Shown piece after piece: positions 55,668 through 64,000 of a stretch of DNA of 64,000 bases. The notes beneath the pieces were generated by a model. The model did no database searches. It was not told the DNA's origin and was given only the letters and a program-made list of their open reading frames with translations. The stretch's first letter is position 1. Every line of letters begins with the position of its first letter. The position numbers and the translations under genes are program-made. The stretch comes from Oxytropis ochrocephala (lineage: Eukaryota > Streptophyta > Magnoliopsida > Fabales > Fabaceae), in NCBI GenBank assembly GCA_020916435.1, contig CM037090.1, forward strand, positions 38,687,733 to 38,751,732, read 5' to 3'.

Positions 55668-58600
55668 CTAGCCCTACGACTTGTCCGATGGACGGGTTGG
55701 CTAACAATTTGTTAAAGAGACCTAAACATAAAAACAACAGTAAATAACAACATCAAACAAAATCTAAGTATTTTTTTTTACTAAACAAATTCTAAGTATT
55801 AGAAAGACATCACATTTAAAGACAAAACTCACACATATTAGATCAAGTCATAACACAAAGAGCTTAAACTTGAAGCATAAACAACAGCCTAATCACACAT
55901 CTTAGATGAAGTCATAACACAATCAGTTTAAAGTTGTAAAATAAACAACAACCTAAAATAAGATTATTCATATTCATCAAATGTAACCATAAAAACTTAA
56001 CCCATAATACCGTCTTACCGGTTCGAGGGATTATTCTCTAGAGTTGCGCGTAGAGGATACCCAGTTTATACCAAAAATATTACACATGAAAACTTAACTC
56101 ATAATTAAAGAGAAAAGAAGACACCATATATAATTAAAAAGTGAAACACGTACGTGGGTCTCATGTAGAGATTGATTTAAAAGTATATGCTTCTAATACT
56201 TCTTGATGCGAAATTATCTAAATAAAGAAGAAAATACTAATTTGGACATGTAAGTTTTTCCAAGATTCTAAAGTACCCCAAAACACACTGCCTACAATCA
56301 CACTTTATGTATTTTGCCATCAAATAGATTATCGACGAACGAAGTATTTCAATAGTTAAAAAAATTTATGAATACTAAAGTAACCCAAAACACACTGTCT
56401 AACATTTCACGTTACGTGTTTTGCTACAAAATAATCTTGTCCTCATCAAGTACACTAAAGCACACTATTTAGCATCCCACTTTAAAATATAAAAATATAA
56501 ATAAAAAATGTAGATTAGTCATCGGTAAAACTCTGTTGGGAGGATATAATCACACACGCCGACAAAACCAAGTACCTGTGGCCAGCCAATTTCCCCAGTG
56601 TATATTAGTAATCGATAAAGCCGATGAAAACTACACACTAATGAGATGGTAACAAAAAAATAAAAGAAAGGAGAAAAAAAGCCAAAGTGAAAAAAAAAAG
56701 CCAATTGGCCAAAAAATTGGAAGCCAATTGACCAAAAAATCTTTCCCCCCAAATTTAACATGCATGTCAAACCGCATACATGTTTTAATTAGATACTTTC
56801 CTTGTCACTATAGCGAAATAGTTGGGAATGTATACCCAAATGACATGCCTTAACCTAATTAGTCCATGTGTCAAGTATTTTCCATGTCACTACGACCCGT
56901 CCGATGGACGGGTTGACTAACAATTTGTTAAAGAGTAAACCTCTAAAGAAAAGAAGCATAAAAACAACAGTAAATAACAACGCTTATCTAAATAAAACAG
57001 TAAATAACAACATCAATCAAAATCTAAGTATTGTTTTTGACTAAACAAATTCTAAGTATTAGAAGGACATCACATTTTAAGACAAAAGTCACACATATTA
57101 GATCAAGTCATAACACAAACAGTTTAAAGTTGGAGCATAAACAACAGCCTAATCACACAGATTAGATGAAGTCATAACAAAATCAGTTAAAAGTTGTAAA
57201 ATAAACAACAACCTATAATAACATTATCCATATTCATAAAATGTAACCATAAAAACTTAACTTGTAATATCATCTTACCGGTTTGAGGGATTAGTCTCTA
57301 GAGTTGCGGGTAGAGGATACCCAGTTTATACCAAAAAAATGTACACATGAAAACTTAACTCATAATTAAAGAGAAAAGAAGACAACATAATTAAAAAGTG
57401 AAACACGTACGTAGGTCTCATGCAGAGATTGATTTAAAAGTAAATATCAATTTAATTATGCTTCTAATACTTATTGATGCGAAATTATCTAAATAAAGAA
57501 GAAAATACCAAACATCTAATTTTTTTTCAATATTCTAAAGTACCCCAAAACACACTGTCTAGAATCACACTTTATGTATTTTGCCACCAAATTATTTTTC
57601 CATCAAATAGATTATTGGCAAACGAAGTGTTTCAATAGTTAAAAAATTTCTGAATACTAAAGTAGCCCAAAATACAGTATCTAACATTTCGCGTTACGCG
57701 TTTTGCTACAAAATAATGTTGTCCCCATCAAGTACACTAAAACACACTATTTAGCATCCTACTTTAAAATATAAAATATATAAAAAATGTAGATTAGTCA
57801 TCGGTAAAACTCTGTTGGGATGATATAACCACACACGCCGAGAAAAGCGAGTACTCGTGGTCACCAACTTCTCCAAAGTGTACATTAGTCATCATTAAAG
57901 CCCATGAAAACTCCACACTAATTAATGAGATGGTAACAAAAAAAGTAAAAGAAAGGAAACAAAATAAAAGCCAAAGTGAAAGAAAAAAAAACAATTGACT
58001 CCGATGGACGGGTTGTCTAACTATTGATTAAATGAATTACTTTTAAACAAAAACAATAGTAAATAATAATATCAAACAAATTCTAAGTATTAGAAAGACA
58101 TCACAATCAAAGACAAAAGTCACACATATTAGATCAAGTCATAACACAAACAAATTTTAAAGTTGGAGCAAAAACAACAAACCTAATCACACATATTAGA
58201 TCAAGTTATAACACAAACAAATTTTAAAAGTTGTAACACAAACAACAATCCATCAAGAATGACTATTCTGCGTTAGTTTGCTCTTGAGGTTGATAGATCC
58301 GCCCCGAGCCGGTTGTAGGATTCACATCGATCATGCACGGTTTGATTTAAAACTAACACAAATTTAAGAATGCTTCTAATACTTGTTGATGCGAAATTAT
58401 CTAAAAATTAAATAGTTTTCCACCAAAAATTGCATATTTAAACATCTAAAAATTTTTCAAGGTGTAAAAGTACCCTTGAAATATAAAAAATAAAAATAAA
58501 AAAGAAAACCTACAAATATAAAAAAAGAACTTTGGATGTGGTAAAAACTCTGTTGGGATGGAAGACTTGTGGTTAGCCAGACTCCCCAGCGTAGATTAAT

Positions 58601-58810
58601 CATCGACAAAGACAATGAAAATTACGTACCAATGACATGGTAAAAAAAAAAAAAGGAAATAACAAAAAAAAATTAGAAGCAAGAAACAAAAAAGAAAGTG
58701 AAACAAAGAAGAAAGAAGAGAAAAGAAAAGCAACCAAAAAAAAAAAAATCATGCCATAGACCAAAAAATCTTTCCTACCAAAATCCAAATCAATTTATAA
58801 TCATGTCAAG
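55668..58810 (-). mobile_element. Helitron-like tandem array, three units
   Basis: Three units (about 55668-56887, 56888-57997, 57998-58810) each begin on the + strand with a hairpin around GTCCGATGGAC followed by GGGTTG-CTAAC, then share AACAGTAAATAACAACATCA, TTCTAAGTATTAGAAAGACA and TTGATGCGAAATTATCTAAA blocks. The first unit's left edge is a Helitron 3' end on the - strand: stem, CGTAGGG, CTAG, T. In unit 2 the hairpin is perfect (ACCCGTCC/GGACGGGT) but CTAG is replaced by CAC. Head-to-tail Helitrons of this sort are known in plants. No coding capacity is seen. Confidence 0.7.
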
Positions 58811-59099
58811 CCAAATAAGGTATAAGATATCACGAATTCAAAACTATTTCCTATCGGTACAACAACATCTTAATATTAGGAATCACATCTTTTTTTTTGG
58901 TAAGTCACGTATTTTCTATTTTACTAAATTAATTTTTGTTCAGGAACACACATATTAAAGAGATCTTTTCTCGGCTACAATTAAGCTTTTTTTAGTTATT
59001 GTTTTTCATTGAGCCTATTATGTACTTTTTTTTATCTTTCAATCAGTTATTGTTTTTCAGCTCCGCAATAAATTTAATCCTCCGAATCAATTTTCTTTG
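58811..59099. other. AT-rich intergenic DNA
   Basis: Nothing recognised; T runs and A runs only. Confidence 0.5.
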
Positions 59100-60064
59100 G
59101 TTTTTTTCCCCACCCCCTTCCTTTATACCCCCCACATACCACTAAAACCCCAAAATACCCTTAAAAACATATTTTTTTAAATCGAAATTCCAATTGTATA
59201 TACGTTTTGAATACATATATACGATGGCTATTTGAATATACAATGGTTTTATTTTTTTTATTTTTTTAATGATTTGTTTTAATTTTTTTAAAAAAATGTT
59301 ATAAAAAGGCTATTAAAAATTCGTTAAAGAGTCAAAACTAATAAAAAAAATTATAAAAACACCACTAAAAATCTAACAAAACCAAAATAAGTCTATGCAA
59401 ATTTTTTTAGATTTTTTGGAGACTATGAAAAATTAAAAAATTAATAAAAAATAGTAAACGATAGAATTTGGGAATTTGAGATCGCAAACTCGTAAAAAGT
59501 CTCTTCTACGGAAGTCATGCTCGTTGATTTTTTTTAGATTTAATGGATGTGGTTTCATTACGATCGGAATAGGTGCCTGAAAACCGATTTTTTAGCCTAA
59601 ATTATTCGTTCAACGTATAACATCGTCACGTGTTAACGAACTACACACTAAACCTATTTTCAAGTCTAAATTATTCATGTCTAATTCATCTTTATTAAAA
59701 ATATATAATTTTAATTTTTTAAATAATTTAATTAATTTTTATTTGACTAAAAAAACAAAAAAAAATATAGGGATCATATATACACCTCCAACTCGTATAT
59801 ACACCATCGTAGATACCATTTGGGGGTGTACATACGATGTGTAATTTTGGCCATTGTATATACCCCCACAAGGCGTATATACGATTGGCCTTCAGTGACA
59901 TCAATCGTATATACGCTTTGTGGGGGGTATATACGATATGACCAAAGTTTCAAGGTGGTATATATGTTCATTGAACATATATACTTGGTCTTAATTTTAA
60001 AAAAAAAAAAAAACATTTTGTGGGGGTATGGGGGAAGATGGTGGGGGTATAAAAAAAGGACCCA
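59100..60064. mobile_element. MULE-type MITE upstream of the NAC gene
   Basis: The left end GTTTTTTTCCCCACCCCC (continuing TTCCTTTATACCCCCC) and the right end (opposite strand GGTCCTTTTTTTATACCCCC, then ACC...CCCCCATACCCCCAC) are related inverted repeats. The flanks TTTTCTTTG (59091-59099) and TTTTCTTTT (60065-60073) are a 9-bp duplication with one change. The inner right half holds several CGTATATACG palindromes. It ends 123 bp before the NAC ATG. Confidence 0.75.
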
Positions 60065-60187
60065 TTTTCTTTTTTTAATTTTTCTCTCGATTATATATTA
60101 GATCGGCTATATATTAGGTTTATATATTTTGAATCAAAAGTGAAAAGTGGATGCCGTTATTAGGTTCACTTTCATCTCAAGGTTTCA

Positions 60188-61950
60188 ATGATGATGGGTT
60201 GTCCATCAAATAAGGAGTATATGCCAACCGATGATGAACTTCTCCAAGATTTCCTCTATAACAAGGTTTACGATAAACCTCTACCTACCTCTCTCAAAGT
60301 TCTTGAATATGACTTATATGGTGAAAAGAATCCATGGGAGATTTGGGAAGAGTTTAGAGATTCTCACTCCTATGGTGGAAAAGACATTTACTTTTTCACA
60401 ACTTTGGAGAAAAAATCTGCAACTAGCTCACGTTTGGTTCGTACCATTGGGATGGGTTCATGGGAAGGTGAAGACACTGGAAAAATTATAATTGCCAAAG
60501 ATAGGAATCAACCACTTGGCTTAAAGAAACGTTTTCGTTTTGAGAAAAGTGATACTTACCATGATGGTGGATGGATCCTACATGAGTATAGTCTTCACGT
60601 ATCTTTGATAAGTGCTTCTATGGAATCTATTATACATTATTAATTTGACCTTTCTTCGGTATCGCATTTATTTTAAATTGAATTGCTATGATAATCATAA
60701 AAAAATTAATTTAATTTCTTTGTGGTTATTTTTTTAGTACAAAGATATTCACTACAAAAAAAATGCTGATTAGCCAGGAATTAGCGACTGAAAAATTTTC
60801 CTCGCAAAAAAACAAATTAGCAAGAGAATTAGCGAGAGAATAAATTCCCTAGCTAAACGTCACCATTAGCGACGAAATTGAGGCAAGGCGCCAATTTGAA
60901 AATTTGGGCACGCAAATCTATGGTGGTTAGCGACGGAATTATAGGTCCCTCGCTAAATCTCTGACACGGTCTGTCACGACTTGGAAAAGATCTGACCGTT
61001 GCACGCAAATCTATGGTGGTTAGCAACAGAATTATAGGTCACTCGCTAATTCCCTCGCTAAATGTCTGTCATTTTTTTAAACTCCGAACCAAACACACTC
61101 TCTCTCATTTTTACTCTCTTTTATTCTCTCCCCTCTTCTCTCTTCTCTCTTCTCTCTTCTTCTCTTCCACTTTCCCACCAAACCACCACCACCACACCAC
61201 CAACACATAGCTCTCTCTTTCTTCCACACCACCCCCACACTACCACCACCACCACCACCACATAAATCTCACTCTCTTTCTCTCTTACTCTTCTCCTTCT
61301 CTCTCTACGACCACCACCACACTACCACCACCACCACCATTCACCACCACCATATAGATCTCTCTCACTCTCTTTCTCCCTTACTCTTCTCCTTATCCTT
61401 CTCTCTACCACCACTCCCACACTACCACTACCACCACTAACACCACCACCACCACCACCACACCAACATTCTCACTCCTCTCTCTCTGGAAAGTTTGATG
61501 ATGAGGATAATAATAATAATAATAATAATAATTTAACAATAATAATAATAACAATATATAGTAATAACAATAATAATAACCCTTTCCAGTTGAGAAGAAG
61601 TGCCTGGTCGATTTGAGAAGTGTGCTGTCAGACTTAGCGAGGGAATTAGCCACAGAATAGTCCCTCGCTAATTAGCGACTGACACAATTTCCCTCGCCAA
61701 AGGGAATTAGCGAGGAGGATATTAGCGATCGAACTGATCCCTCGCTAATTCCCTCGCTAATGGCAATTAGCGACGAAATTGGACCTTTTAGCCACTGATA
61801 TTTCCTCGCTAAATCCAATGTTTTTGTAGTGATTGTTATGTGCGATTTAGGAAAAAGCGTACTACGGGAAAGGATTTGAGAAATACTTCGAAACTAAACA
61901 TAGGAGAACTATGGTGGTTATTGAACCAACAGATTCGACCAAAATTGTAA
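60188..61950 (+). pseudogene. Divergent NAC-domain gene, exon 2 split by a CACTA element
   Basis: Exon 1 (60188-60598, 137 aa) covers most of a NAC DNA-binding domain: EYMPTDDELLQDFLYNKVYD, DLYGEKNPWEIW, DIYFFTTLEKKSATSSRLVR, TIGMGSWEGEDTGK, LKKRFRFEKS, WILHEYSLH. An intron (60599-60737, GT...TTTTTTTAG) joins to TAC AAA GAT ATT, where a CACTA element starts; after it the frame resumes GTT ATG TGC, giving YKDIVMC, the usual D-V-LC subdomain E. Beyond it the frame is lost (FRKKRTTGK and KYFETKHRRTMVVIEPTDST appear in the other two frames) up to a possible donor GTAAGT near 61949. A read-through of exon 1 ends at 60643 (151 aa). NAC proteins are plant transcription factors; this short form lacks a C-terminal regulatory region and is probably dead. 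The 43535 fragment is its paralogue. Confidence 0.85.
60750..61831. mobile_element. CACTA element 3, non-autonomous, 1082 bp
   Basis: Ends CACTACAAAAAAAATG and CAATGTTTTTGTAGTG, flanked by ATT (60747-60749, 61832-61834). Subterminal repeats are TTAGCGA and TCGCTAA words, different from elements 1 and 2, so it is another family. The interior is simple sequence: CT-rich tracts, CACCAC repeats (61180-61470) and AAT repeats (61505-61580). No transposase. Inserted in exon 2 of the NAC gene. Confidence 0.95.
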
Positions 61951-62435
61951 GTATCACGCTATATATTTATAAATATTACTAGATGTAGATATTACTATTG
62001 TTTACTTTTTAGTATTGTTTTCCCTTTTTATCATATTATTGATGTCTAATATTCATTAGTTTTGTCTATGACAAATTCACGTCGGTGAACCTAGTTACTC
62101 ACGTGTTTACTCAGTGTTGCTTATCTATATATACTCACATTGGTTCTTTTTTTATATGTAGACGGAATGGTCATAATCACTAAAAACTCACACACGCAAT
62201 TGTAAGGTCCTGGGTTCGAACCCGATACATGGTATCCAGTCTAACAATTAATTTCGACAATTGTTAATTGAACTACGGATAATGATACCGTTATTTTAAT
62301 TATTAAAAACCATGTTTTTTCATTGCAATGGTACTATTAGTTTTTGGTGTTAATGATGCTAGGCTAATTGGGTTTTAATAATACTATATCAATTATCGGG
62401 AAAAAATGTGAGCATAAGAAAGAAGAAGATGATGG
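61951..62435. other. Intergenic DNA with a SINE-like segment
   Basis: At 62155-62280, ACGGAATGGTCATAATCAC and GGTCCTGGGTTCGAACCCGA look like A and B boxes of a tRNA-derived SINE on the + strand. The rest is A/T-rich. Confidence 0.45.
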
Positions 62436-62521
62436 TGTGAGAAACAGGATTTGGATCCTCTCATACAACTCTCTCTCAATCACTCTCTATACTCTCTAAC
62501 TCTCTCTCTTAAAATACATAA

Positions 62522-62568
<47 letters not shown>

Positions 62569-63313
62569 TGAGAGAAAAAGTAAGAGAAATGATATAAATT
62601 TAAGAGAGAGATAGAGAGTGTAGGGAGTGTTTGAGAGAGTGTTGAATGAGAGGATCTAAATGCTGAGAAACACTAGACAAAGATAGTTCTAGGAGTCGCA
62701 GTTGCCACTAAATCGGCGAGTATTGTGCTATATTTGTAGATGAAATGATGTGGCAATCCTCAGTTTCTGTTTTAAGCCATTTAGTGCGTGCCACGTGTCA
62801 CTCTCAGATTGGACAGGTTTTGAATATCGGTTAAAACCGTTGGAGCTCTGTTCTTGGCGCCAACGGCTCGGTTTGATTCTCGTATATAGTTTTAAGCTCT
62901 CATTTCGCTTGTAATCGATCTGTAATCCATAATTGGGTGTGTGTGAGAGATATACACTGGGAATTAGGGTTTCAGGGAAGTGAGGGGGTTGAATCAAATT
63001 GGGATTTCATTATCTTGTACAATTGGATCTTGAATCATTGAATGCAATCTGAATTAAGCTGTTGCTTAATTCCCCAGACGTAGATATCACTCTGATATCG
63101 AACTGGGTGAACAATTGCGCGCGTGTTTGATTGATTGTGTTGATTTTACGTTTATCCCCAAATTCATCGCGTTAGGGTTCTTAAATTGGGAATTCTGGAA
63201 TTGAACGATTAATTACCAAATTGAAGTCAAAGATTGAACAATTAGGTAATTGTGATCGTGTCTAAATCGATTGTTGTAAGAAATTCACGAATCTTGGGTC
63301 TCAATTCTCAACA
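62436..63313 (+). repeat. Copia 5' LTR, split by a MITE
   Basis: Starts TGTGAGAAACACTAG (after removing the MITE) and ends TTCTCAACA, giving short inverted termini and about 652 bp. A TATA-like TATATAG at about 62884 may mark its promoter. It is followed by the primer-binding site at 63316. Confidence 0.8.
62447..62664. mobile_element. MITE inserted in the copia LTR
   Basis: Flanked by a perfect 8-bp duplication GAGAAACA (62439-62446, 62665-62672). Terminal inverted repeats start GGATTTGGATCCTCTCAT and (opposite strand) AGCATTTAGATCCTCTCAT, and extend as CT-rich arms around a (TA)n tract (62526-62566). Same family as 16474-16642. An 8-bp duplication suggests hAT. Confidence 0.88.
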
Positions 63314-63315
63314 AT

Positions 63316-63326
63316 TGGTATCAGTA
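63316..63326 (+). promoter_or_regulatory. Retrotransposon primer-binding site
   Basis: TGGTATCAGTAGC three bases after the LTR matches the 3' end of initiator Met-tRNA (TGGTATCA), as usual in Ty1-copia elements. Confidence 0.8.
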
Positions 63327-63346
63327 GCAACATTGAGGAATTGTCC

Positions 63347-63649
63347 ATGGAAATGACAAAGTATAACATTGAGAAGTTCAGTGGCAAGAATGACTTTGGT
63401 CTGTGGAAGATGAAGATGCGTGCAATCCTAGTGCAACAAGGTTTGGAGGAGGCTCGGAAGGGAGGATAAACTACGAGAAACAATGACTGTGAAAGAAAAG
63501 AAGGAGATGATGAACAAGGCCTATAGTGCTATTATTTTTTGCTTAGGAGACAAGGTTCTTAGAGAAATATCTAAAGAAAAATCCGCTGCAGCTATTTGGC
63601 TAAAACTTGAAAGTCTTTACATGACCAAGTCTTTGGCAAATAGGCTCTA
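63347..63649 (+). pseudogene. Copia gag fragment
   Basis: ATG 63347 opens MEMTKYNIEKFSGKNDFGLW, then KMKMRAILVQQGLEEARKGG and a stop. After a short gap the frame continues (EKKEMMNKAYSAIIFCLGDK, then LKLESLYMTKSLANRLY). This is the UBN2-type gag of Ty1-copia. It is interrupted at 63650 by the Cassandra-type LTR, so the rest of gag-pol would lie beyond that insertion, outside the window. Confidence 0.85.
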
Positions 63650-64000
63650 TGTAACATCCTGCATCGCGCCAGAATCGGCGATCGCGCCTCACGAACCAAC
63701 ACAAGTCTTTTCAAAGATGTTTTGTCCTCACTTGCATGCTTTCAGGAAACTTCAGAAGGTCACCCATCCCACTACTACTCCAAGCCAAGCACGCTTAACT
63801 ATGGAGTTCTTATGGGATGAGCTCCGAAAAGAAGATGCACCTTGTTGGTATAGGTAGTTCAAATCAATTCTTTTTAAGCCTTCCTTCAATGCATGGTCCC
63901 ATACCCGCGGCCTCGGGATCCCTCTCATTCAGTGCGTATTCGGTTCATTCACGCGCCTTCGCTTTGAAGCCGCCAGAGCCGCTCTTTGCCATGCCACCTT
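63650..64000 (-). mobile_element. Cassandra-type TRIM LTR (runs off the window)
   Basis: Starts TGTAACATCCTGCATC, directly inside copia gag. From about 63745 to 63855 it is, on the - strand, similar to plant 5S rRNA (see next entry). LTRs containing 5S-like sequence are the hallmark of Cassandra TRIM elements. Orientation is inferred from the 5S direction. The other end and the second LTR are outside the window; the expected 5-bp duplication would be CTCTA. Confidence 0.85.
63745..63855 (-). ncRNA. 5S-rRNA-derived segment in the Cassandra LTR
   Basis: Read on the - strand, TAGTTAAGCGTGCTTGG matches the 5S A-box region and GGGATGGGTGACCTTCTGAA matches the C-box region, in the right order and spacing, with the 5S-like CATAAGAACTCC word at the expected side. 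These are the internal Pol III promoter parts. The 5' and 3' ends of 5S are more diverged, so this is not a ribosomal gene; in Cassandra the segment may still be transcribed by Pol III. Confidence 0.85.

Noticed and set aside
60188..60643. The 151-codon NAC frame as a complete gene
   Set aside because: Its last 15 codons are better read as intron: the NAC domain's subdomain E is found after the acceptor at 60737, interrupted by the CACTA element.
63745..63855. A functional 5S rRNA gene
   Set aside because: Only the promoter core is well conserved; it lies inside an LTR-like repeat starting TGTAACATCC, single copy here rather than in a 5S array.

Overview
This is a piece of a flowering-plant nuclear genome, most likely from a legume (inferred from the AT-rich sequence, the repeat families and the gene types; the species cannot be named from the sequence alone). 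No prokaryotic, organellar or CRISPR-like feature is present. It is mostly transposable elements (TEs) nested in and around a few host genes, all on the + strand except a B3-like remnant.

Host genes. (1) A MYB-CC (GARP/PHR-like) transcription factor gene at about 3.7-17.2 kb. Seven coding exons splice in phase to 331 aa. Its first intron donor was hit by a gypsy-type LTR element whose 5-bp target duplication is the donor GTAAG, and a 6.25-kb intron holds a decayed copia, a hairpin-rich MITE with a long (TA)n tract, and a short LTR element with TA...TA termini. (2) An SPL9/SPL15-like SBP-box gene at 34.85-36.81 kb: three exons, 333 aa, with a miR156 target site; a 3.66-kb Mutator-like element ends 489 bp upstream of its ATG. 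(3) A small unrecognised gene at 39.5 kb whose frame is broken. (4) A divergent NAC gene at 60.19 kb, broken in exon 2 by a 1.08-kb CACTA element, with a MULE-like MITE just upstream. (5) A broken NAC paralogue piece at 43.5 kb next to a LINE 3' end. (6) A decayed B3-domain (REM-like) remnant on the - strand at 20.4-21.4 kb, close to a Helitron 3' end.

TE layout. 0-2 kb: unassigned, possibly MULE-derived sequence with a minisatellite. 2.8-3.6 kb: MITEs. 3.9-7.4 kb: gypsy. 10.6-15.9 kb: copia, MITE and TA-LTR element. 17.8-18.7 kb: TIR element. 19.9 kb: Helitron 3' end. 24.25-26.81 kb: Helitron with both ends. 27.6-30.0 kb: LINE on the - strand. 30.7-34.4 kb: MULE. 37.4-37.9 kb: MITE. 40.0-41.3 kb: Helitron end containing a PIF/Harbinger MITE. 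46.4-54.2 kb: two adjacent CACTA elements sharing one ATT duplication; the larger carries TNP2 and TNPA-type remnants. 55.3-58.8 kb: SINE-like piece and three tandem Helitron-like units. 59.1-60.1 kb: MULE MITE. 60.75-61.83 kb: CACTA in the NAC gene. 62.4-64 kb: copia LTR and gag, with a MITE inserted in the LTR and a Cassandra-type LTR carrying 5S-rRNA-like sequence inserted in gag.

Most insertions are defined by target duplications read directly from the sequence. The two intact regulators (MYB-CC and miR156-targeted SPL) persist among them, while the NAC loci are visibly decaying. I found no wholly new biochemical system; the most unusual items are the insertion on a splice donor, the Cassandra 5S-bearing LTR, the shared-duplication CACTA pair, the Helitron with a duplicated 5' region, and the TA...TA LTR element.
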